DNA from: Nocardia crassostreae
Lineage (GTDB): Bacteria > Actinomycetota > Actinomycetes > Mycobacteriales > Mycobacteriaceae
Assembly: GCF_001613405.1 (NCBI RefSeq)
Contig: NZ_BDCH01000008.1
Location: 1 to 64,000 of the forward strand
Reading direction: 5' to 3'
Length of the DNA: 64,000 nucleotides
Of this stretch, positions 38,773 through 47,100 are shown piece after piece; position 1 is the first letter of the stretch; each line of letters begins with the position of its first letter. Under the pieces are notes generated by a model, which had not been told where the DNA came from, ran no database searches, and saw only the letters and a program-made list of their open reading frames with translations. Made by a program: the position numbers and the translations under genes.

Positions 38773-39546
38773 GTGAGTGTGGATGAATCGGACAGCTGGA
38801 GGCTGAGCAGAGCGGTGTCGACCAGCGTTACCGCACTTACCCTCAGCGGACTCGACAAACTTCCGGGCCACGCGCGCCGATGCGTGTTCTGGGAGATGGA
38901 TCCGGCCGTGGCGGCGGACTCCCGCAGTTTCAGTGACCCGGTCTTCGAGAAGGAGGCCTGGCTGTCCACCGTCATGCTCGAATGGGGCTCCTGTGGACAG
39001 GTGGCTCTCGTGGACGGGCAGTCGGCCGGATGCGCGCTGTACGCGCCGCCGCGGGTGGTGCCGCGCGCCGGGTTGTTCCCCACCTCCCCCGTCAGCCCGG
39101 ATGCCGTCCTGCTGACCACGCTGCGGGCCGAAATGCCCTATCAGCAGACCGATGTAGCCCATCAGCTGATTCAGGCCGTGGTGGGCGATCTGATGCGTCG
39201 TGGCGTGCGGGCCATCGAGGCGTTCGGGATGCGGTGGGATCCGCCCACGACCGCCATGTCGGAGTGGGCCGGGTCCATGATGTTCCTGGAGCGCATTGCG
39301 CCCACTCCCCTGCGGGCGCCGCGCAGCCCCTCGCATGCGGATGGCTGCTTGCCCGAGGCGTGCATGATCGATGCCGATTTCCTCGAGGATGTGGGTTTCA
39401 AAGTGGTTGCCTCGCATCACCGGTTCCCCCGGCTGCGCCTGGAACTCGATAGTGACCATCTCTGGAAGGAAGACGTCGAACGGGCGCTCGATCAGCTGCT
39501 CGCCGCGGCGGAACTGACCATGCCCACGCGCATGGTCACCCTCTGA
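38773..39546 (+). CDS. GNAT-family acetyltransferase (Rv3916c-type)
   Basis: A 257-aa GNAT-fold protein located between parB and cwlM, as Rv3916c is in M. tuberculosis. Core strands and helix are visible (GQVALVDGQSAGCALYAPP, DVAHQLIQAVVGDLMRRGVRAIEAFG), but the acetyl-CoA P-loop is poorly conserved, so activity is uncertain. GTG 38773 is the likely start. It is convergent with cwlM at a strong terminator. Confidence 0.8.
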   Translation: MSVDESDSWRLSRAVSTSVTALTLSGLDKLPGHARRCVFWEMDPAVAADSRSFSDPVFEKEAWLSTVMLEWGSCGQVALVDGQSAGCALYAPPRVVPRAGLFPTSPVSPDAVLLTTLRAEMPYQQTDVAHQLIQAVVGDLMRRGVRAIEAFGMRWDPPTTAMSEWAGSMMFLERIAPTPLRAPRSPSHADGCLPEACMIDADFLEDVGFKVVASHHRFPRLRLELDSDHLWKEDVERALDQLLAAAELTMPTRMVTL

Positions 39547-39556
39547 TCGAAAAAAG

Positions 39557-39584
39557 GGGGTAGGAGCTGAAAAGCTCCTACCCC
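39557..39584. terminator. Bidirectional terminator between GNAT gene and cwlM
   Basis: GGGGTAGGAGCT / AGCTCCTACCCC form a perfect 12-bp stem closed by a GAAA tetraloop. An A-tract lies on one side (39550-39555) and TTACTTCTTT on the other, so it works for both convergent genes. Confidence 0.9.
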
Positions 39585-39598
39585 TTACTTCTTTCGTC

Positions 39599-40795
39599 TC
39601 ACATACGGTCGGCGGCCGCCAACTCTTCGGCGAGCAGTTCCGCGAACGTGTAAGTGCCCGTGGGCTGATCGTCCTGGCCGAGCAGGTAGAGGCGCTTGAC
39701 CGAGATGAGGATGGCTTCGGCGATCACATCGCGCATGCGCGGGTTGGTGAGGACCGAGGAGTCGTATTCGCTGGTGAGGTAACCGATGTCGACCTGGACG
39801 GTGGGCATCTTGGTGAGGCGCAGCAGATCCCAGGTGCGGGCGTGGGTCCGGCAGTCCTGCAAGGAGGTTCGGGCCACGATCTCGCGCTGGATGAAGCCCG
39901 CCAGGACCTGGCCGATCATCGAGGTGGAGCCGTGCGAATTGCCGAAGTGGAAGCTGGCGACGCCGCTGGCCGCACCGCTGGGGTTGCCCGCGCAGCGCAG
40001 CGAGATCATGAGGTCGGCGTCGAAAGTATTGGAGGTCTCGGCCCGTTCGGCATCGGAGGGGTTGGCGCCCCACGGCCGGGACAGGAAGGTCTCCATACCG
40101 GTGGCGGCCATGCGGCCCTCGAGTCGGCTGGCCAGATCCCACAGGATCTCCGATTCGTACACGTCGCCGAATTCGGTGGGCACGGCCGAGCCCTTGTCCG
40201 GGCCGCCCAGGCCCGGATCGATGACGATGCGCTTACCGGTGAGCTGCGGCCCGGCCCGGTGAACCACCTCTTCCTCGGCAATGCGATGCGGATTGCCGCC
40301 GGTCACCCTGGCGCCGAGCAGATCCAGCGAGCGCAGCGTGTCCGGACCGCAGATGCCGTCCGAGGACAGGCCGATCTCGCGCTGGAAGGAGGTGAGCGCG
40401 TCATGGGTGTGCGGGCCGAAATAGCCGTCCACGCGGTGCACGTAGAAGCCGAGGTCCTGTAGCCGCCGCTGCAGGGTGGCGACATCGTCGCCGTACAGCG
40501 GCGCCGACAGCTGATAGATGAGGGTGCGGGCGCCGAGCCGGTAGGACGCCTCTTTCAGCGCCCGATAGGTGGCCGGGCCGACCACGCCGTCCACGAGCAG
40601 GCCGCGATGCTGCTGGAAAGCGCGTACCGCGGAATCGAGATCGTGATCGAAGGTGGCGTCGGCGTCCTTCCAGTACTCCCCGTTCCCGGCGACCGGATCG
40701 GAATGGGGGTGTGTGTGCAGGAATCCGAGGCTTGCCAGGGTGCTCCGAACCTCAGCTACGGCTGGTCCAGTATCGCCGTGACGAAGTCGGTGCAT
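39599..40795 (-). CDS. cwlM: CwlM, amidase-like regulator of peptidoglycan synthesis
   Basis: A 398-aa protein: two N-terminal peptidoglycan-binding (PG_binding_1) repeats (about 8-85 and 95-160) and an Amidase_3 fold (about 188-385). Zinc ligands of true amidases are replaced: DPGLGG has Leu196 for His, and SLRC has Arg267 for His. Mycobacterial CwlM likewise lacks catalytic residues; when phosphorylated by PknB it activates MurA. There is no signal peptide. ATG 40795 was chosen for the GGAAAGG ribosome binding site. Confidence 0.93.
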   Translation of the reverse strand: MHRLRHGDTGPAVAEVRSTLASLGFLHTHPHSDPVAGNGEYWKDADATFDHDLDSAVRAFQQHRGLLVDGVVGPATYRALKEASYRLGARTLIYQLSAPLYGDDVATLQRRLQDLGFYVHRVDGYFGPHTHDALTSFQREIGLSSDGICGPDTLRSLDLLGARVTGGNPHRIAEEEVVHRAGPQLTGKRIVIDPGLGGPDKGSAVPTEFGDVYESEILWDLASRLEGRMAATGMETFLSRPWGANPSDAERAETSNTFDADLMISLRCAGNPSGAASGVASFHFGNSHGSTSMIGQVLAGFIQREIVARTSLQDCRTHARTWDLLRLTKMPTVQVDIGYLTSEYDSSVLTNPRMRDVIAEAILISVKRLYLLGQDDQPTGTYTFAELLAEELAAADRM

Positions 40796-40932
40796 GCGTA
40801 AGAGCCCTTTCCTTCCGCCAGCCCGGGTACCCACTCGCGCGCAGGTTCACACCTGCCCACGACCGGTGCGTCGGTCGATTGTCGCAGACCCGGACGGATT
40901 ATCGGCAACTGTCGAGTGCAGGCATCCTATCC

Positions 40933-40997
40933 GGGCGCCAGCGTCAGGGGGCGGAGGCGGGAAGCTTGCGTAACCACGCAGGCCCCCGCTGGCGCCC
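40933..40997 (-). terminator. Large hairpin between trxA and cwlM
   Basis: An outer stem GGGCGCCAGCG / CGCTGGCGCCC (11 bp) continues as GGGGGC / GCCCCC after a 3-base bulge, and TGCGT-AACC-ACGCA nests inside. It is 19 bp past the trxA stop. No U-tract follows, so it may be a terminator of the trx operon or a structured cwlM leader. The remaining intergenic bases show nothing else. Confidence 0.55.
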
Positions 40998-41015
40998 ACA
41001 TCCTACACAGCGTCG

Positions 41016-41354
41016 TTAGAGCACACCTTCGAGTTCACGGAGAAGGGCGGCTTTGCCTTTGGCGCCGACGATCCGCTTGACTTCCTTACCGCCCTGGAAC
41101 AGCACCATGGTGGGCAGGGACAGAATGCCGTAGTGCTTGGCGCTCTCCGGATTGTTGTCGGCGTCGACCTTGGCGATGGTGATCTTGTCCGAGTTGGTGG
41201 CGGCGATCTCCTCCAGCACCGGGGCCACCATCTTGCACGGACCGCACCAGGCCGCCCAGAAGTCGACCAGGACTGGCTTCTCGCTCAACAGCACGTCGTC
41301 GGCGAAGGAGGCGTCGGTGACGGTCTTCGTGGCGGTGGTCTTGGCGTCGGACAT
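41016..41354 (-). CDS. trxA: Thioredoxin
   Basis: A 112-aa thioredoxin with the redox motif W-C37-G-P-C40, cis-Pro loop (SLPTMVLF) and normal length. It corresponds to mycobacterial TrxC. It is reduced by TrxB, encoded 11 bp upstream on the same strand. It lies in the sigM-rsmA-trxB-trxA order typical of the group. Confidence 0.96.
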   Translation of the reverse strand: MSDAKTTATKTVTDASFADDVLLSEKPVLVDFWAAWCGPCKMVAPVLEEIAATNSDKITIAKVDADNNPESAKHYGILSLPTMVLFQGGKEVKRIVGAKGKAALLRELEGVL

Positions 41355-41365
41355 GGAGACTCCTC

Positions 41366-42349
41366 TTAGTTGTTCACTTCGACCGGCTGACCGGCGTGTT
41401 CGAGAGTATTGCTGGTGATGTCGCCCTGCTCGGCCAGCCAGCGTTCGGCGTCGATGGCGGCGCGGCAGCCGGTGCCCGCGGCGGTGATGGCCTGCCGGTA
41501 GGTGTGGTCGACCAGGTCACCGGCGGCGAAGACGCCGGGGATCGAGGTGTAGGTGGTCGGATCCTGGACCTTCACATAGCCGTCCGGATCCAGATCGACC
41601 TGACCGGCGACCAGTTCGCTGCGCGGATCGTGGCCGATGGCGACGAACAGGCCGGTGGCGGCCAGCTCGGTGACCTCGCCGGTGCGGGTATCGCGCAGGC
41701 TCAGGCTGGTGACACTGGAATCACCGTGCACTTCAACCACTTCCGCGTTCAGCACGAAGCGGATCTTGTCGTTGTTCTTGGCGCGGTCCAGCATGATGCG
41801 TGAGGCGCGGAACTCCTCGCGGCGGTGCACCACGGTGACGCTGGAGGCGAATTTGGTGAGGAAGATGGCCTCTTCCATGGCGGAGTCGCCGCCGCCGACC
41901 ACCACGATGTCCTGGCCCTTGAAGAAGAAGCCGTCGCAGGTGGCGCAGGCGCTGACGCCGCGGCCGAGCAGCTTCTGCTCACCCGGGACGTTCAGGTAGC
42001 GGGCCGCGGAGCCCATGGCCAGGATGACGGCGTAGGCCTCGAAGGTCTCGTCGCCGACGGTGACCTTCTTGATGGCGCCGGAGAGGTCGAGGGCGTCGAC
42101 GTCCTCGGTGCGGATGTCCGCGCCGAAGCGCTTGGCCTGCTCGCGCATCTCCTCCATGAGGTCGGGGCCCATGATGCCCTCCCGGAAGCCCGGGAAGTTC
42201 TCCACCTCGGTGGTGGTCATGAGCGCGCCGCCGAACTGGGTGCCCTCGAAGAGCAGGGGTTCGAGTTCCGCACGTGCCGCGTAGACAGCTGCCGTGTAGC
42301 CGGCAGGTCCGGAACCGACGATGATCAGGTCGCGAACAGGCGTACTCAA
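41366..42349 (-). CDS. trxB: Thioredoxin reductase (NADPH)
   Basis: A 327-aa flavoprotein with FAD-binding GSGPAGYTA (12-20), the redox pair C135-A-T-C138, NADPH-binding [10 protein letters not shown] and the C-terminal FAD segment [11 protein letters not shown]. It delivers electrons from NADPH to thioredoxin. It is likely co-transcribed with trxA and may belong to the SigM regulon, as in mycobacteria, though no promoter was identified. Confidence 0.96.
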   Translation of the reverse strand: MSTPVRDLIIVGSGPAGYTAAVYAARAELEPLLFEGTQFGGALMTTTEVENFPGFREGIMGPDLMEEMREQAKRFGADIRTEDVDALDLSGAIKKVTVGDETFEAYAVILAMGSAARYLNVPGEQKLLGRGVSACATCDGFFFKGQDIVVVGGGDSAMEEAIFLTKFASSVTVVHRREEFRASRIMLDRAKNNDKIRFVLNAEVVEVHGDSSVTSLSLRDTRTGEVTELAATGLFVAIGHDPRSELVAGQVDLDPDGYVKVQDPTTYTSIPGVFAAGDLVDHTYRQAITAAGTGCRAAIDAERWLAEQGDITSNTLEHAGQPVEVNN

Positions 42350-42434
42350 GGGACCCTCCGAGGAAGTTGTTGGACAAGCGTGTCGGTCAACAACAGGGTA
42401 AACGGCCTTGTTCCCCGGGTTGCGTCACGCCTGT

Positions 42435-43337
42435 TCAGCCGATATCGGAGCTGGCGAGGAGCTGCGGATTGCCCGTCGTGCAGCCTGCTCCCAGGACGGC
42501 GGCGGTGATCGTGGGGGCTTCCGGTCCGGCGAGCAGGACCAGGACCGCTTTCTGGCCGGAGTAGGTGACGTTGCGGGAGCCGAGGAGGGGGCGGTCCAGG
42601 TCGGTGGCGCGTAGGCAGTCGGTGAGGGCGTCGCCTTCGGCCAGGGGGCCGGTGATGTCGTGGCGGCCCATGGCGGTGAGTACGTCGGTGTGGGGTAGAT
42701 CGGCGGCCAGTTGGAAGTCGGCGGCGGGGACGGGGGTGGGGGCGACCTCGCGGGAGCGGATGGCGTCGACGGCCACCACGGCGCCCGCCAGGAGGGCGAC
42801 GGCGGCCGCGGCGGCGGTGAGCCAGCGCAGGCGGCGGGCGGTGCGTTCGTCGAATCGCGGTGGCTCGGGGGCGAATTCCGGATCGTAGGGTTCGTCGTCG
42901 AGGGCCCGGAAGTCGAGTTGCCCGGTATCGGCCAGCGCATTGGTGAGGGCGGGCATGGGCGCGGTGGGGGGCGGGGCCGGATGGGTGGAGCGGTTGGGGG
43001 CGCGGAACTGGTGCACGGTGCCGACCTGCTGTTCTCCGGTGGCGGTGAGGTCGGCGGTGACCAGATCGTCGATCATCCGCTCGAGTTTGGCCGCCACGGC
43101 CGGGGGCATGGGGTGGGCGATGGATTCGTCGCGGGCCAGGTCGTGCAGGCGGGTGTTCACCCGATCGAGCGAGGCCAGGTAGTGTATGGCGGCCGGATCG
43201 CGGCGGACCGCGGACCACAGCCGCTCGGACAACTCCGCCGGAATGTTCCCGGCGTGCAGATCGGCGAGCAGTTCGGGGGAGAACGGCGGGCCGGAGATCG
43301 TCCCGGCCGCCATCGCTCCTCCTGCGTTCTCGTCCAT
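42435..43337 (-). CDS. rsmA: Anti-sigma-M factor (RsmA-like)
   Basis: A 300-aa single-pass membrane protein. The cytoplasmic N-terminal half (about 1-165) is the expected SigM-binding region; a transmembrane helix (about 168-191, LRWLTAAAAAVALLAGAVVAV) follows, then an extracytoplasmic domain ending in a possible disulfide pair (DCLRATD, GAGCTTG). It lies 30 bp downstream of sigM, as Rv3912 does. GGAGGGG lies just upstream of ATG 43337. Confidence 0.85.
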   Translation of the reverse strand: MDENAGGAMAAGTISGPPFSPELLADLHAGNIPAELSERLWSAVRRDPAAIHYLASLDRVNTRLHDLARDESIAHPMPPAVAAKLERMIDDLVTADLTATGEQQVGTVHQFRAPNRSTHPAPPPTAPMPALTNALADTGQLDFRALDDEPYDPEFAPEPPRFDERTARRLRWLTAAAAAVALLAGAVVAVDAIRSREVAPTPVPAADFQLAADLPHTDVLTAMGRHDITGPLAEGDALTDCLRATDLDRPLLGSRNVTYSGQKAVLVLLAGPEAPTITAAVLGAGCTTGNPQLLASSDIG

Positions 43338-43367
43338 CGCCCCTCCAGATCGGGTCCGATAAGGAAT

Positions 43368-43940
43368 TCAGCTGTACATGGAATTCAAGTGTGCTTCGAG
43401 GCGCTGGCGGCCGCGGGCGCACCGGCTCTTGACGGTTCCCACCGGAACTCCCAGGAGCGCAGCGGCATCCGCGACCGAATAACCCTCCAGTTCCACGGCG
43501 ACCAGTGCGCTGCGCTGTTCGGCGGGGAGCGTGAACAGTGCGGCGTCGACGATCAGCGTGGTTTCCAGGTCCGCGAAATCGTCGCGGGCGTAAGGGCGTT
43601 CGGCTAGCGACTCTGCGGGCAACGTTACCGTGTGCCGGGTCTTGTTGTGGCGTATCCGATCCAGGCACGCGTTCACGACTATGCGGTGTAACCAGGTGCG
43701 GACCTCGGCATCGCCGCGATAGGAGGTGGCGCCGCGATGGGCGGACAACAGCGCGTCCTGCAGAGCGTCGGCGGCGTCCTCGGGGGCGCGGCACACGCGC
43801 AGGGCGGTCTGCCAGAGGTGATCGCGATGACGCCGCAATAGTTCGGCGAACGCGTGCCGCTCGCCGATGGCGTGCGCGGCCAGCAGTTCGCGGTCGGAGG
43901 CTTCGACCGTCGTCGTCCGGTACTCGTTCGCTGCCGACAT
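43368..43940 (-). CDS. sigM: ECF sigma factor SigM
   Basis: A 190-aa extracytoplasmic-function sigma factor: region 2 with DAADALQDALLSAHRG and TWLHRIVVNACLDRIR, and region 4 with GYSVADAAALLGVPVGTVKSRCARGR. Location between rsmA and mviN matches Rv3911. It directs stress-responsive transcription when released from RsmA. The 175 bp upstream should hold its promoter; I found no convincing GGAAC/CGTC pair at the right spacing. Confidence 0.92.
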   Translation of the reverse strand: MSAANEYRTTTVEASDRELLAAHAIGERHAFAELLRRHRDHLWQTALRVCRAPEDAADALQDALLSAHRGATSYRGDAEVRTWLHRIVVNACLDRIRHNKTRHTVTLPAESLAERPYARDDFADLETTLIVDAALFTLPAEQRSALVAVELEGYSVADAAALLGVPVGTVKSRCARGRQRLEAHLNSMYS

Positions 43941-44115
43941 ACAACCCCTAGGACGGGCGCTGCTTCATTGCGTGAAAAACCAGGACCGGAGACGCGGATC
44001 CTGGGCGGTCCCCTACGAAGAAATCGGCAAGATCATATCGAGGATAACGATTCGGTAGCAATGGATTGGCCCAGAAAAGTGCAGCTAGCGGGGCTGCATC
44101 GGGCGAACCGGACTA

Positions 44116-47100
44116 CTAGGGCGAGGCTTCGAAGCGCACTTCGGCAATGGCCGACTGGAACTGTCCCCCGTTGTTACCCAGAGCCGTGATCCAGACCAGT
44201 ACATAGCGGGCGGGCTGATCGGCCTTCACCGTGATCTCGGTGAGCCCGTCGCCGAGGGTCGCCGACCCGATCAGCTGTGTCTGATCGAGGGTCGGCGAGG
44301 CGGTCGGCGAGGTGCGGATCTCGACCTGGGTGCCCGGCGCGGGCGAGTCGATGATCACCTTGGTGAGCTTGGACGGGCTGCCCAGCGTGGCCAGCACCCC
44401 CACGCCCTTCTTGAGCGCGGGGAACTGCTGGAAGTATGCGTCGGTGCGCCACACCGTGCTGGGGTTGTTGTCCAGCACGGCGCCGATGCTGCCGACATTG
44501 TCGGGCGTGCCCTCCGGCGAGAACACCATGGCCCCGGTCACCGGCACCGGCACGCCGCCCGCCGCGACCGCGGACGGGGAGGTCTCGGCCGGGCTGCTGC
44601 CGGGCACGGCCGGGGCCGAACTGGAGGTGGTCAGGCCGATATTGCGCTGCTCGTTGAGCGGTTCGCTGGAGGTGCCGGGCGCGAAAACGCTCAGCAGCCA
44701 CCAGATGATGACGCCCACCACCAGCGCGGCCAGTACGCCGAGCCCGACCAGGATCCACATCATCCGCTGCGAGCGTTCCTTCTCGGCGGCGAGCAGTTCC
44801 GGATCGGCCAGGGTCTCGTCCGGCGCGCTCGGGGGCCGTTGGCCCAGTCGCAGCACCGGAATGAAATCGGTCTTCTGGTCCACCACCGACGCCTGTTCCA
44901 GCACGTGCTGGACGGTCGCGGCGGTGCGCACGCCCTTATTGGATTCCAGCGAGCGCACCGCGACAGCGGAGATCTCGAAGGGCACCTCGGGCCGAATCGT
45001 TCTGAGCTCCACCGGCGTTCCGTCCGGCCCGAAATCTGCTAGGGGCAGTCCGCCCACGGTGGCCGCGCTGCCGGTCAGTCCGCCGGTGCGGATCGGCCAG
45101 TGCGCGGTGATGAGCGCGTAGAGCATGGCGCCCAGGCCGCGCACATCCGATTGCGCGTCGGAGTCCGACAGCGTGCCCGGGAAGGCGAGCACGGCATCGC
45201 CGGTGGCGCTGATGCGCACCCGGTCCGGATGGTCGATGGACAGCGATCCGCCGCCGCGGTGCGCCATTTCGGCCGCCGCCGCCAGCGCCCGGATGGCGCG
45301 CGCCGCGCCGATGGGCGAGGGCACGGTATCGGCCATCTCCTTGAGCGAGCGGCCGGGCGTCCATTCGGCCACCACGATGCCGCCGGAGGAGCCGCGCACC
45401 ACGTCGAGGACGCGGGCCAGGCCCGGCGAGTTGATCCGGCCCAGGCGCAGGGTGCGGGACAGGATCGCCTGCGGCCCATCGTGTCCGGAGTTGTCGGCGG
45501 CCTTCTGATCGGCGTCGACGAAGGTGAGAGCGACCTCGCGGTCGAGTTTCACATCCAGGGCCTGCCAGAACCTCAACCCGCGCGCACCGCCGTGACCGGC
45601 CAGCAGCCGGTAGCGGCCACCCGCCACCGAGGCGCCCGGAATCAGCTTGGGGCCGCGCTGGATTCGCTTGGTCGACTCCACCCGCATGGGCGGCATCATG
45701 GGCGAAACCGCCTCGTAGACGCCGGTTTCCGGACCACCGGTCGCGGGCTCGTCGTCCTCCGGTAGGTGCTCCGGTTCCCCGTGCTCGCCGGGATCCGCGG
45801 GACCGCTCGCGCCCCGGCCGACGGATTCGGGCGCGCCGCCCGGCTTTCCGGCTGCCGGAGGGGTATCCGTGGAGAGCCCGCCGCCCGCGGTCGCTGAAGA
45901 TTCGGCGGCCGGGACACCGCCCGCCGCTTCGTCGCTCACCCTCGCTCCTCCTTCGCCGTGGTGTGTCGAAGACCGATAATTCGGGGCCGCAACCGGTTCG
46001 CCGGCATCCGACGGCGTGCGGGCACCGGCATCCGCGCGGGTGCCGGAGGCGCCGGATCCGGCGGTTGCGCTTCTCTGCGGAACAGGGTACGGGAACTCGC
46101 CCGTGCCGGTGATGTCAACCGCATCGGGTCGGATAACGGGCAGCACCATGGTCTGCGCGTCGAGATACGGATCGAAGCGGTAGTAGTACGGTGCGGCACG
46201 CAGATCCGGCTTCGGCAGCAGCGTGGTTTCGTGCAGGTCCTCGATCGGCTCGCCGTCGAGACCCAGATCGGGCTTGGGCGGCGTGATGCCCAGGCGGCGG
46301 GAGATGGCGACGGTGATGGCCACGATCTCCGGAATGCCCGCCAGGCGCATGAGCCCGAAGGCGACGGTGAACATGACGATGGCGTCGATGCCGACCCGGA
46401 TGAACGAGCCGATGCCGCCGAAGGATTCCGACAGGCGGTCCAGCCCGATCACGGTGTCGGCGATGAGCATGACCGCGCCACCCGCCAGGGCGGCCAGGAC
46501 GACGCGGGTGACGGTCTGGCCGACATTGGCCATGTGCAGATCGCCGAGGCTGCGGTGCAGCAACCAGCCGCCGATCACCGCGCCGGTGACGTAGCCGAGG
46601 CCATTGGCAACGCCGAGCGCGATCACCACGTGCTCGGCGGACACGAACGTCGGTGCCAGTACCGAGAGCAGGGTCTTGACGGCAGTGATGCCGAGGACGA
46701 TCCAGGTTGGCGTCCAAGCCTGCTCGCGTGCGTAGAACACCCGCAGATGAATCAGCATCAGCGAGTACGGAATCAGAGTGAATGCCGACCATGACACCGC
46801 CTCGCCGAGGCGTCCGGCGCTGTCGGTGAACCGGCCGTAGCCGAGCAGGGCCTCACCGACCTGCGGTCCGGCGAAGGTCAGGAAGGTGACCACCGGGACC
46901 AGCGCGATCATGGTGAGACGGGTGGCGGTGCCGAGATCGTCCACCACGGCCGGAGTGTCGTCTGCGGCGGCATTGCGGCTCAGGCGCGGCATGATGGCCG
47001 TCAGCAGGGTCACGCCCAGCACGCCGTACGGCAATTGCAGCAGCAGCCAGGCATTTTGGTAGATGGCCGGTCCGGCGAGGTCGTGGCTGGACGAGACATT

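Noticed and set aside
43941..44115. A SigM-type autoregulatory promoter (GGAAC/CGTC) upstream of sigM
   Set aside because: GGGACC and GCGTC are present, but their spacing is about 12 bp and not 16-17.
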